64,000 nt of DNA from Shewanella algae (lineage in GTDB: Bacteria; Pseudomonadota; Gammaproteobacteria; Enterobacterales; Shewanellaceae), in NCBI RefSeq assembly GCF_009183365.2, contig NZ_CP068230.1:817001-881000 (forward strand), written 5' to 3'. Below, piece by piece: positions 35,532-43,475 of the stretch (position 1 is the first letter of the stretch; every line of letters begins with the position of its first letter). Position numbers and translations under genes: made by a program. Under the pieces are notes generated by a model. It saw nothing but the letters and a program-made list of their open reading frames with translations. It had not been told where the DNA came from and searched no databases.

Positions 35532-37784
35532 TCAGAACTTGGCTCTGAATCCCACTGCGGCGCTTCTTCCCGGTAATGGTGCCAGGTAACGCAGGAAACT
35601 ATTGTGTGGGCGGGCATCTTCATCAGTGAGGTTATCCAAGCGGATAAACCACTCGCTGTCGAGGCCAAACAGGTTTTGCTCTATTCCCAGGTAAGCCCCC
35701 AACAGGCCATAGCTGCGGGAAGGATTTTCCAGATAAGCCACCTTGTCCTGCTTGTCGTAGTGGATATAGTTGATGCTGGCGCGCAGATCGCCATATTGCC
35801 AGCGCAGTTCCGCCCCTTGGCGGGAGGCGGGCATTCTCGGCATGCTGCTGCCCTCCATGGTACGGCGCCAGTATTCCTTCTCTTCTCCGGGGCGGGGTTC
35901 TCGCGGATTTTGGAAATCAAAGGGGTTATAACTGCCATCGTAGCGGTATACAGGTTGGTTTTTGACCCTGTCTATGAAGGCGCTCAGTTCTATGTCGCCA
36001 AAGCGTTGCCAGGGCAAACGATAGCTGACTTCAGCCTCCATACCTTCGTTATCTGTATCGGCCTGACGCCATTCTCTGACGTAAACACCACCGCGACTGA
36101 CACCTGTGTTCCCCAGATAGATGAAGTCCTGATATTTGTTTTGATACCAACTGGCACTGGCGCTGAAGCCGCCATAGCTGAAGCCGGTACTGAGACTCAA
36201 AGAGTCGCTCTGCTCGGCCTTGAGGTCGCTGTTGCCTTGCTCTTCTATGAGTAAGGAAAAATGGGGATTACTGGCGTAAAGCTCATTCGCCGCAGGAGCC
36301 CGTTCTGCATGGACAAAGGCGGTGCGTAACCACCAGAGGGAGGAAATATCCCAACGCAGGGTGGCGGAATAGTTTTTCAGATGAAAATCACGGGCCTTGA
36401 TATTGGCTCCCGCGCCTCTCCCCGGCTGGTAATCTCCCAATTCGGGTTGATAGTCGACTTTTTCCAAGCGGCCACCGAGTTGCACACTGACAGGCCCCAG
36501 CAGAATGTCCTGCAGCAAAAAAGCGGCCTGGCGCTTGGTGTCTATTTCCGGCAGGTAATTGTCCACACCCGAGCCTTGGTGTTGGCTTTGTTCCCATTGC
36601 AGCCCCAGCGCTCCGGGAAGACGTGGATGGAGCTGGTAGCTCAGCTTGGGGTTGAGTTGCCAGTTATTGAGTTCAAAGCCGTTGACGTCCAGAGCTGACA
36701 TCTGCTCGTCATCCTCCTGTTTGGAGTAGACCGTGGCGAGATTGAAGTCCTGCAACCATGTCTGGTCGCTGAATCTGTATTGGTAGAGACTGTCGAATCT
36801 TAGTTGTTTGCTGTGAATGCGAATATCGCCGGTTTGCTCCAGCGTGTCAGTGGCCCTTGAGCCAAGATGCATGAATCCGGGAATGCCGCGATTACTCTCT
36901 GTATATCCTACAGAGGCGCCCAGCAGGCTGTTGTCACCCAGCAAGCTGGCCCCCAGACTGCCGCTGGTCATATAGAGGCTGCTGTTGTCGACGCGACCAA
37001 AGCTGTCTATGGAGCGGTCGCGTATTTGTTGCCGCTCAACAGGGGTTGCATCAACCCAACGACTGCCGTTCCACTCCCAATCTGGCTGACTGCGTACGAC
37101 CTGGCACTGATCCGCCAAGCGTGAGTCGCCCACAATCTGGCTCCAATCCTTGCAATCGCGGTCTTTACTGAAGCCGGGGATATGATAATCACTGCGTTCC
37201 CTGTGCAGTAAGTTCAAGTTAAATACCAGGCGTTCATTGCCGCCCTGAAGTCGGCTCATCAGGCTCTGATCGGCATTGTAGCCGGTTTGCAGCTCCAGCT
37301 TTCCTTGGAGGGGGCTAGTGGCTTGCTCTAATGGAATACGACCATCCTGAAGCTCTACCAGGCCGGCTATCGCCTCACCACCGTAGAGAATGGTGGCCGC
37401 TGGTCCCTTGATGACACTAATGCTGTCGGCAAGAAAGGGTTCCACCGGGATCAGTTGATCATCGCTTATTGAGGACATGTCTCTTACCCCCAGGCCATTG
37501 AGGCCTATCAGAACCCGCTGGCCGCCAAGACCGCGGATTTGAGGGCGACCGGCTGAAGTGCCAAAAAAGCTGCTGTTGAGTCCGGGTTGTAATTTCAGAG
37601 TATCTCCCAGAGTGGCGGCTTTCTGTTCCTCAAGCTTGGGCCCCTCCATAACCAGTTTATCGGCATCGAGGCGATAGCTGAGTGAAGTTTCAGGACGTTG
37701 ACCACTGACTTGCAGGTGTTCTATCTGCTCAGCTGCGACCGGCAGCACGCTGCCAAGCAAGAGCAAAGGAATTGAGTATTTCAT
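35532..37784 (-). CDS. TonB-dependent outer-membrane receptor, ZnuD-like
   Basis: A 750-residue receptor: signal peptide (1-18, ending PVAA), plug domain (about 40-160, with GRPQIRGLGGQRVLIGLNG and SISVIKGPAATILYGG) and a 22-strand barrel ending RSAAVGFRAKF. The AGLVELQDGRIP segment after the plug and the closing NSFLRYLAPLPGRS resemble Neisseria ZnuD, a zinc receptor; its His-rich loops are not present. A Zur-like gene is divergent and a Zur-type palindrome lies just before the start, so zinc (or a zinc chelate) is the likely cargo. No clear Shine-Dalgarno is seen before ATG 37784. Confidence 0.82.
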   Translation of the reverse strand: MKYSIPLLLLGSVLPVAAEQIEHLQVSGQRPETSLSYRLDADKLVMEGPKLEEQKAATLGDTLKLQPGLNSSFFGTSAGRPQIRGLGGQRVLIGLNGLGVRDMSSISDDQLIPVEPFLADSISVIKGPAATILYGGEAIAGLVELQDGRIPLEQATSPLQGKLELQTGYNADQSLMSRLQGGNERLVFNLNLLHRERSDYHIPGFSKDRDCKDWSQIVGDSRLADQCQVVRSQPDWEWNGSRWVDATPVERQQIRDRSIDSFGRVDNSSLYMTSGSLGASLLGDNSLLGASVGYTESNRGIPGFMHLGSRATDTLEQTGDIRIHSKQLRFDSLYQYRFSDQTWLQDFNLATVYSKQEDDEQMSALDVNGFELNNWQLNPKLSYQLHPRLPGALGLQWEQSQHQGSGVDNYLPEIDTKRQAAFLLQDILLGPVSVQLGGRLEKVDYQPELGDYQPGRGAGANIKARDFHLKNYSATLRWDISSLWWLRTAFVHAERAPAANELYASNPHFSLLIEEQGNSDLKAEQSDSLSLSTGFSYGGFSASASWYQNKYQDFIYLGNTGVSRGGVYVREWRQADTDNEGMEAEVSYRLPWQRFGDIELSAFIDRVKNQPVYRYDGSYNPFDFQNPREPRPGEEKEYWRRTMEGSSMPRMPASRQGAELRWQYGDLRASINYIHYDKQDKVAYLENPSRSYGLLGAYLGIEQNLFGLDSEWFIRLDNLTDEDARPHNSFLRYLAPLPGRSAAVGFRAKF

Positions 37785-37797
37785 TGGTTTATTTTGT

Positions 37798-37816
37798 AAT
37801 GTTATAACGTTTCATT
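37798..37816. promoter_or_regulatory. Candidate Zur operator upstream of the TonB receptor
   Basis: AATGTTATAACGTTTCATT contains the perfect palindrome GTTATAAC and closely resembles one half of the gammaproteobacterial Zur box (GAAATGTTATA...). It lies 14-32 bases before the receptor start codon, a position suited to repression. Confidence 0.55.
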
Positions 37817-38100
37817 ATTTTGTTGTTGTCATGACTTTGGAGCAAGTTCATTTACTTTTGTTTGGTTTTTGTTTTGATTGTTTTGTTTTTGATCTTTTAT
37901 GCGGCAGTGCAGGGGGTCGGGGTGCGCCAGCTAACACAGACATTGAAGTCACAGTCGAGGGAAGGGCCGTGGCAATAGACAAGCCCAAAACAATCGCTTG
38001 ATGCAGTGAAGCTGGATAGGCTTTCTCTCCCGGCTTGGACGACTGCTAGCCATTGCAGGTACAATGCTATGAGCCGGGAGCCAGAGCTTAAAGCACAGGG

Positions 38101-38160
38101 ATTCGAAGCTCAGAGATTCGAAACATAGAGACTCGAAGCATAGAGTCCGAGCCGATGCAG
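38101..38160. repeat. 15-bp imperfect tandem repeat, about four units
   Basis: Units ATTCGAAGCTCAGAG, ATTCGAAACATAGAG and ACTCGAAGCATAGAG are followed by a decayed TCCGAGCCGATGCAG, in perfect 15-base phase. It lies 70-130 bases before the Zur-like gene. It is not coding on present evidence. Confidence 0.75.
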
Positions 38161-38231
38161 ACCGCTTACATTGGCAACAGACATGGCCAAAACGCTCAGC
38201 CCAGATCATTTAATTAAACTCAAACGCCACT

Positions 38232-38696
38232 ATGAATCAAAATGAACAGTTCCAAGCACAACTCCAGCAGTCGCAAGCCCGTTGCCAGGCCAATGGTGGC
38301 CGGTTGACGGCAAAGCGCAGCCAGGTGTTGAGTGTACTGCTGATGAGCGATACGCCGCTGTCTGCCTATGAGATAGCCGATAGGGTCAAGAGTGAGTTTC
38401 ACCAGCAACTTCCCATAGTGTCTGTCTATCGCATGCTGGAGTTTCTCGCTGAACAGCAACTGGTACATAAGCTACTGACGCTTAATAAGTTTGTTAGCTG
38501 CGGTGCCCTCGACTGCCAATGTCATAGTCAGGCACAGTTTCTCATCTGCCAAGAGTGTCATCAGGTGGAGGAAGTGCTGCTGGAACCCGGGATCAGTAAA
38601 GCGCTGCAACAGAGTGCCGATGCCAATCAGTTCAGCCTGGCATCGCCTCAGCTTGAGCTGCTGGGGTGCTGCAAACAATGCAGCCATAAGAGCTGA
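38232..38696 (+). CDS. zur: Fur-family regulator, Zur-like
   Basis: A 154-residue Fur-family protein. The winged helix starts NGGRLTAKRSQVLSVLLMSDTPLSAYEIADRV and the recognition part reads PIVSVYRMLEFLAEQQLVHKL; the second part has the structural zinc pairs CQEC and CCKQC. SAYEI/VYR/LVHK order and the low His content match Zur more than Fur or PerR. It is divergent from a ZnuD-like receptor. The ribosome binding site is weak. Confidence 0.82.
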   Translation: MNQNEQFQAQLQQSQARCQANGGRLTAKRSQVLSVLLMSDTPLSAYEIADRVKSEFHQQLPIVSVYRMLEFLAEQQLVHKLLTLNKFVSCGALDCQCHSQAQFLICQECHQVEEVLLEPGISKALQQSADANQFSLASPQLELLGCCKQCSHKS

Positions 38697-38751
38697 GTTG
38701 CCTGACCTGAAGTGAAAAAGCGGCAAAAATGAAAAGACAGTTTGTGAAAAG

Positions 38752-38779
38752 AAAAGCCTGCAATTGATGCAGGCTTTTT
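38752..38779. terminator. Bidirectional terminator between zur and dbpA
   Basis: An 11-bp perfect stem AAAAGCCTGCA/TGCAGGCTTTT, a 5-base loop and T tracts on both strands. Confidence 0.85.
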
Positions 38780-38824
38780 ATCATCCTTAAACCCCCGCCT
38801 CTGGCGATATTGATGGTTTCGGTT

Positions 38825-40210
38825 TTAAGGTTTCATCGCCCAGGCGCGGAACGACTTGCCTTTGAGCTTGCGTTCACTCAGTAATTTGACCGCGGTACTG
38901 GCACACTCACTGCGCACCGCCACATAAGACCAGATATCCTGAATTTGTATCTTGCCCACATCGGCGCCGGTCAGGCGGTTGTCGGCTGTGATGGCGCCGA
39001 GAATATCTCCTGGGCGCAGCTTATGCTTCTTGCCGCCTTCAATGCGGATGCAGCGCATGGCCGCTCTTATCGGCGCAGAGGAAAAACTGCCGGGCTGTGG
39101 CAGTTCGCTCATGGTTTGCGGGCCGAAGATATCCTCCAGCAGCGCCATTCGCATGCCATCCTTGGGGCCTACCAGACTGACTGCCTGGCCCGAGGCACCG
39201 GCGCGGCCGGTACGACCTACCCTGTGCACATGCACTTCGGGATCGAACGCCAGTTGATAATTGATCACCAGATCCAGGGCTTCGATATCCAGCCCTCTAG
39301 CGGCAACATCTGTGGCCACCAACACCACCACGCTCTTGAGGGCAAACTGCACCAGCGCCTGATCGCGCTCGCGCTGATCCAGATCGCCATGGAGTGCACG
39401 CACGCTGAAGCCCTGCTGCTCCAGGCTGTCGGCCAGCTCCTGGGTTTCTTTTTTGGTATTGCAAAATACCACGGCACTCTCCGGCCTGTGGGCCAGTAGC
39501 AATGCTTCCACCGCTTGCAGCCTGGAGGCGGTGTCCGTCACTTCGATAAACTGCTGCGCTATGCTGAGTTGATCATGTTGCTGCTCCAACTTAATGCTTA
39601 GCGGCTTATCCATCATGGCGCGGGCCAGTTCGGCAATCGGCTCCGGGAAGGTGGCGCTGAACAGTAAACTCTGGCGCTTGTCCGGCATATAGGCGCTTAT
39701 CTGCTCCAGCGCATCGCCAAAGCCCATCTCCAGCATGCGGTCGGCTTCATCCAACACAAGTTGCTGCAATTCGCCCAGATCCAGACGCCCCTTCTGCAGG
39801 TGGTCCAGTACTCGCCCCGGGGTGCCAACTATAATGTGCGCGCCATGTTCCAACGAGCCTATCTGTGGCCCCACAGGCACACCACCACACAGGGTCAGGA
39901 TCTTGATGTTGTGAATGCCGCGGGCAAAACGGCGCAGCTCCTTGGCCACTTGATCGGCCAGCTCCCGGGTAGGGCAGAGCACCAGGGACTGCACCCGAAA
40001 ACGTTTCACATTGAGTCGATTCAACAGCCCAAGACCGAAGGCCGCCGTTTTGCCCGAGCCGGTTTTCGCCTGAGCCAACACGTCGCGGCCCTCAATAATG
40101 GCCGGTAGGCTGGCGGCTTGAACCTGGGTCATGGCAGTGAAACCAAGATCGTTCAGGGTGGCCAGCAGGGCGGGTTTCAACGGCAGGCTGGAAAAGGGTA
40201 AATCACTCAA
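38825..40210 (-). CDS. dbpA: ATP-dependent RNA helicase DbpA
   Basis: A 461-residue DEAD-box helicase. Walker A is AKTGSGKT (48-55); PTRELADQV, DEADRML, SAT and the late HRVGRTGRAG motif follow. The C-terminal RNA-binding domain (about 385-461, GGKKHKLRPGDILGAITAD...GKIQIQDIWSYVAVR) is the one that ties DbpA to hairpin 92 of 23S rRNA, so the role is late assembly of the 50S subunit. Confidence 0.93.
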   Translation of the reverse strand: MSDLPFSSLPLKPALLATLNDLGFTAMTQVQAASLPAIIEGRDVLAQAKTGSGKTAAFGLGLLNRLNVKRFRVQSLVLCPTRELADQVAKELRRFARGIHNIKILTLCGGVPVGPQIGSLEHGAHIIVGTPGRVLDHLQKGRLDLGELQQLVLDEADRMLEMGFGDALEQISAYMPDKRQSLLFSATFPEPIAELARAMMDKPLSIKLEQQHDQLSIAQQFIEVTDTASRLQAVEALLLAHRPESAVVFCNTKKETQELADSLEQQGFSVRALHGDLDQRERDQALVQFALKSVVVLVATDVAARGLDIEALDLVINYQLAFDPEVHVHRVGRTGRAGASGQAVSLVGPKDGMRMALLEDIFGPQTMSELPQPGSFSSAPIRAAMRCIRIEGGKKHKLRPGDILGAITADNRLTGADVGKIQIQDIWSYVAVRSECASTAVKLLSERKLKGKSFRAWAMKP

Positions 40211-40307
40211 GCTGTGTCCTATGGGCTCGCAAATGGAGCAAAAATGGTAAAGGGGTATTGTAACAGGCGGGGATGGTTTTTAGGCAGACTAATCTAGCAG
40301 CATTGAA

Positions 40308-40329
40308 AAAGCCCACTCGGGTGGGCTTT
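40308..40329 (-). terminator. Terminator of rhlE
   Basis: A 9-bp stem AAAGCCCAC/GTGGGCTTT and a 4-base loop, followed by T on the minus strand. Confidence 0.75.
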
Positions 40330-40350
40330 CAATCTCAGGCTTGATTGAGC

Positions 40351-41850
40351 TTAGCGCTCATTTCTTTGCCGGGAGCCGCGCGCTTGTGAGTCGCGTTGCT
40401 GTGATGTTCGGCCCTGGTTATTGCGCTGCTGACCTGAGCTGTTATTGCCCTTGCCGGCGCCTTGCGGCTTACTCTCCTGAGAGCGACCGCCCTGAGGCTT
40501 GGCGTTTGTGGGCTTACGTCTGGCACTTGAACCCTCGGTCTTGGCGCCCTGGGCCGGACGACGATGGCGGTTTTCAGCATTGGCCGGCTTGTTGCCATTA
40601 CCTTTGTCCAGGTTGCCGCTGCGCTGGCCATCCTGATGTCCCTCTTTGGGCTTTTTCGGCTTCTTGGGCTTTTTCGGGCCTATCTTGTTCGGGTTGAGCC
40701 GCGATTCCGGCAAGGCTTCCTGAGGTTCGAAGCCATTGACGATTTCACGCTCGATAGTCTTGCCGATCAGCTGCTCTATGTCTTTGAGCTGCTTGAATTC
40801 TTCCGCACTTACCAGAGACACTGCCTGACCACTGGCACCGGCGCGGCCGGTACGGCCGATGCGGTGTACATAGTCTTCGGCCACATTGGGCAGATCGAAG
40901 TTAACCACTTGCGGCAACTGATCTATATCCAGGCCGCGGGCGGCAATATCTGTGGCAACCAACACCTTAACCTTGCCACTCTTGAAATCGGCCAGTGCCT
41001 TGGTCCTGGCACCCTGGCTCTTGTTGCCGTGGATGGCGGCCGCGCCAATCCCTTTGCTATCCAGGTGCTTGGCCAGACGGTTGGCACCGTGTTTGGTGCG
41101 GGTAAACACCAGTACCTGTTGCCACTTGTACTCTTTGATAAGCGAGGTCAGCAGCGCCGATTTCTTTGACTTGTCTACCGGGTGCAACTTCTGGCTCACC
41201 CGCTCGGCGGTGCTATTGGCCGGAGCCACTGAGATCTCGGCGGGATCGTGCACCAAGCCCTTTGCCAGGCGGCGAATGTCGTCAGAGAAGGTGGCACTGA
41301 ACATCAGGTTTTGTCGCTTGGCCGGCAGCAAAGCCAGAATTTTTTTGATGTCGTGAATAAAGCCCATATCCAGCATGCGGTCGGCCTCGTCCAGCACCAG
41401 CACTTCCAACTGGCCGAATTTGACGGCATTTTGTTGGTACAGATCCAACAGGCGTCCAGGTGTGGCCACCAGGATATCGACCCCTTTTCTCAAGGTCTGC
41501 ATCTGTGGGTTAATGGAAACACCGCCAAAGACCACTGAGCTACGCAGATCCAGATGCTTGCCATAGAGACTGACGCTTTCGGCCACCTGAGCGGCCAGCT
41601 CACGGGTGGGTGTCAGCACCAAAGCGCGGATATGGTTGCCCCGCGGACGAATGCCACCATTGAGACGCTCCAGCAAAGGCAAGGTGAAGCCGGCGGTTTT
41701 GCCTGTCCCTGTCTGGGCGGCAGCCATCACATCCCGGCCCTGCAATACTGCGGGAATGGCCTGGGCTTGAATGGGGGATGGAGTGGAGTAACCTTGTTCG
41801 GCGACAGCGTTCAAAATCGGGGCCGACAGGCCCAGGGAGGCAAAACTCAT
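40351..41850 (-). CDS. rhlE: DEAD-box RNA helicase, RhlE type
   Basis: A 499-residue helicase with Q motif, Walker A AQTGTGKT (45-52), TPTRELAAQV, LDEADRMLDMG, SATF and HRIGRTGRAG. Residues from about 385 on are a disordered basic tail: KKPKKPKKPK repeats, then a Gln/Asn/Gly/Arg-rich end (SSGQQRNNQGRTSQQRDSQ), as common in RhlE-type helicases acting in ribosome assembly or RNA decay at low temperature. It lies directly upstream of dbpA in the same direction, but its own terminator separates the two. Confidence 0.9.
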   Translation of the reverse strand: MSFASLGLSAPILNAVAEQGYSTPSPIQAQAIPAVLQGRDVMAAAQTGTGKTAGFTLPLLERLNGGIRPRGNHIRALVLTPTRELAAQVAESVSLYGKHLDLRSSVVFGGVSINPQMQTLRKGVDILVATPGRLLDLYQQNAVKFGQLEVLVLDEADRMLDMGFIHDIKKILALLPAKRQNLMFSATFSDDIRRLAKGLVHDPAEISVAPANSTAERVSQKLHPVDKSKKSALLTSLIKEYKWQQVLVFTRTKHGANRLAKHLDSKGIGAAAIHGNKSQGARTKALADFKSGKVKVLVATDIAARGLDIDQLPQVVNFDLPNVAEDYVHRIGRTGRAGASGQAVSLVSAEEFKQLKDIEQLIGKTIEREIVNGFEPQEALPESRLNPNKIGPKKPKKPKKPKEGHQDGQRSGNLDKGNGNKPANAENRHRRPAQGAKTEGSSARRKPTNAKPQGGRSQESKPQGAGKGNNSSGQQRNNQGRTSQQRDSQARGSRQRNER

Positions 41851-42073
41851 GCAATCTTCTCAATTGACAGCGCGGAGCTGAGATATGGGAGCCGCAGTGC
41901 ACAGCGTTGCGGCGAAGGCGGCAAGCTTACAGCATTTGCGGCTAAAGTGCTAATTGCAGCCAACTTGAACCCTTTTATTTTACGCTTGTCTTAACTTTTA
42001 CTGTTGCAAAGCAGCCGCTTAACCTATCTTGGAAAAGCAAGAGCCAAATTCAGGCCTCAACTCGGTGAGGTGT

Positions 42074-43120
42074 ATGGGGGCAATAGAGCATATACAGGCA
42101 CAGGCCCTGCATCGCAGGGAGTATGCCCTGAGCGTGATCAAGAATGTGCAGTCGATGTCCGCCATCGACACGGCACGGCTTGCGCTCGGGTTGAATATGC
42201 TGGCTCAACATGGCCGTATCGCCTTTCATTTCCACCCGGACAGAATCGACTCCCGCGGTTGGCCCGTGTTGGCTGGTATGCTGGCCGACGGTATTTACAA
42301 GACCCAGTTTGAAACTCGTGTATCCAACGGCAAACTCTCACCTCAGGTTGGTGGTCCGCGAGATCATTGGGAAAACCAGCTGTTCGGCGACTGTTATCGT
42401 GGCGCCAGAGGGCGCCCCAAATACGGCGCCCTGGATCTGGGCATGCACCAAAACGGCCCCTCGGCCCGTTTCGGCAGTTGTTATCTGTTGTCATCACCTG
42501 CGTTGTTGCACCGCTGCACATTCAGCTATCTGGACTCCTGCCGTGAGCCCAGGGAAAAAGGCACTGCGGCCTGCTTTGAAGATATTTTTGCCGCACTGTT
42601 CAATGAGTGCTTTGAACGTAGTTCGGCATTGGGCGTAGGTCAGTTGCGCCCGGCGGCCTTGGTCGATTATCTAGTTGATGCCTTGCCTTTGGGGGTGGCA
42701 GCCAGGTTTGAGCGCCCCATGAGCGGTGACCTGGATCATTACATTGAGGCTCAATGCCATGGTGAGCTGGTGATAGGTGAAGACCTGACTCACTTGGTGG
42801 CCGACCCGGCATTCAAAGGCACAGAGATGGAGATTCTGATTCAGCGCTTGTGTGACAAGTACCGACTGCAGCTGTGTTGGCATCAGGGCTATCAAATGCC
42901 GGTTGATGAGGTGCCGCCAGATTTTCGCGGTGCCGCCATGCCCAAGCTCGCCTCCTTGGTGGCACCGGATGGCCTGCTCGATGCCCGTCTGATAGGGGAG
43001 GCGGCGCTGGCACTGCATAAAGATCCGCAGCAGTGGCGCATGCATGGCAATGAAACCGAGCTCAAGCAGCAGCTCAAGTTGCTGTGGCATGTGCTGGTGC
43101 GTTTTGGTCACAGCCGTTGA
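42074..43120 (+). CDS. DUF3626 domain protein
   Basis: A 348-residue protein matching DUF3626: RIAFHFHPDR early, then LADGIYKTQFETRVSNGKLSP and RDHWENQLFG. The function of the family is unknown; the fixed His/Asp residues suggest a metal-dependent enzyme, but this is not shown. ATG 42074 (MGAIEHIQAQ) follows GGTGAGG; the frame is open to a TTG at 42029 without a ribosome binding site. It is transcribed away from rhlE. Confidence 0.78.
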   Translation: MGAIEHIQAQALHRREYALSVIKNVQSMSAIDTARLALGLNMLAQHGRIAFHFHPDRIDSRGWPVLAGMLADGIYKTQFETRVSNGKLSPQVGGPRDHWENQLFGDCYRGARGRPKYGALDLGMHQNGPSARFGSCYLLSSPALLHRCTFSYLDSCREPREKGTAACFEDIFAALFNECFERSSALGVGQLRPAALVDYLVDALPLGVAARFERPMSGDLDHYIEAQCHGELVIGEDLTHLVADPAFKGTEMEILIQRLCDKYRLQLCWHQGYQMPVDEVPPDFRGAAMPKLASLVAPDGLLDARLIGEAALALHKDPQQWRMHGNETELKQQLKLLWHVLVRFGHSR

Positions 43121-43475
43121 GGGCACTCCATCTCTGGTCGGTAGTCTCGATTGAGCTGGTATTACCCCGTGAGTATGCACCGTGTGCTCACTGCGGTAGC
43201 TGTGCCATCGAAGTGAACCTCTAGCATTAGTAGATCTAGCGTTAAGTAGATTGTGGGGATGGCGTTAACCTGGGCTTAATCCGTTCGGCGTAAGATACGA
43301 TTATTTGATCTGGCGCAAATTTTGTGAGTCCGGTAACAGTTCCTTGGCGGCGGGTTTCTTCCCTTGGCAATGCCTGCGATACTGCTTTCCTACCGAACGA
43401 TTCGCCTTAGGTCAAGCTATTGCCTTGCGGCTTTGGCAGCAATAGAGTCATTAGCTGATTTTGCAGTAGGATCCC
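43121..43475. other. Intergenic region upstream of cydDC
   Basis: About 355 bases with no coding evidence. A weak FNR-like site, TTGATctggCGCAA (8 of 10), lies at 43305-43318, consistent with the known oxygen control of cydDC in enterobacteria, but the match is only moderate. Confidence 0.4.

Larger units (their letters stand above)
37785..38231. other. Intergenic region between the TonB receptor and the Zur-like gene
   Basis: About 450 bases. The receptor side is T-rich and carries the candidate Zur site; the middle has no recognised feature; the right part holds the 15-bp tandem repeats. A minus-strand open frame here (38209-37949) only reflects the repeats (CFESL recurring) and is not called as a gene. 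Confidence 0.6.

Noticed and set aside
37949..38209. Minus-strand frame encoding repeated CFESL units
   Set aside because: The repeated peptide is produced by 15-bp DNA repeats in an intergenic region, there is no start signal, and the rest of the frame has no protein character.
43305..43318. FNR box upstream of cydDC
   Set aside because: Two of ten fixed bases differ (TTGATctggCGCAA) and it lies 158 bases from the start; noted in the gap entry but too weak to call.
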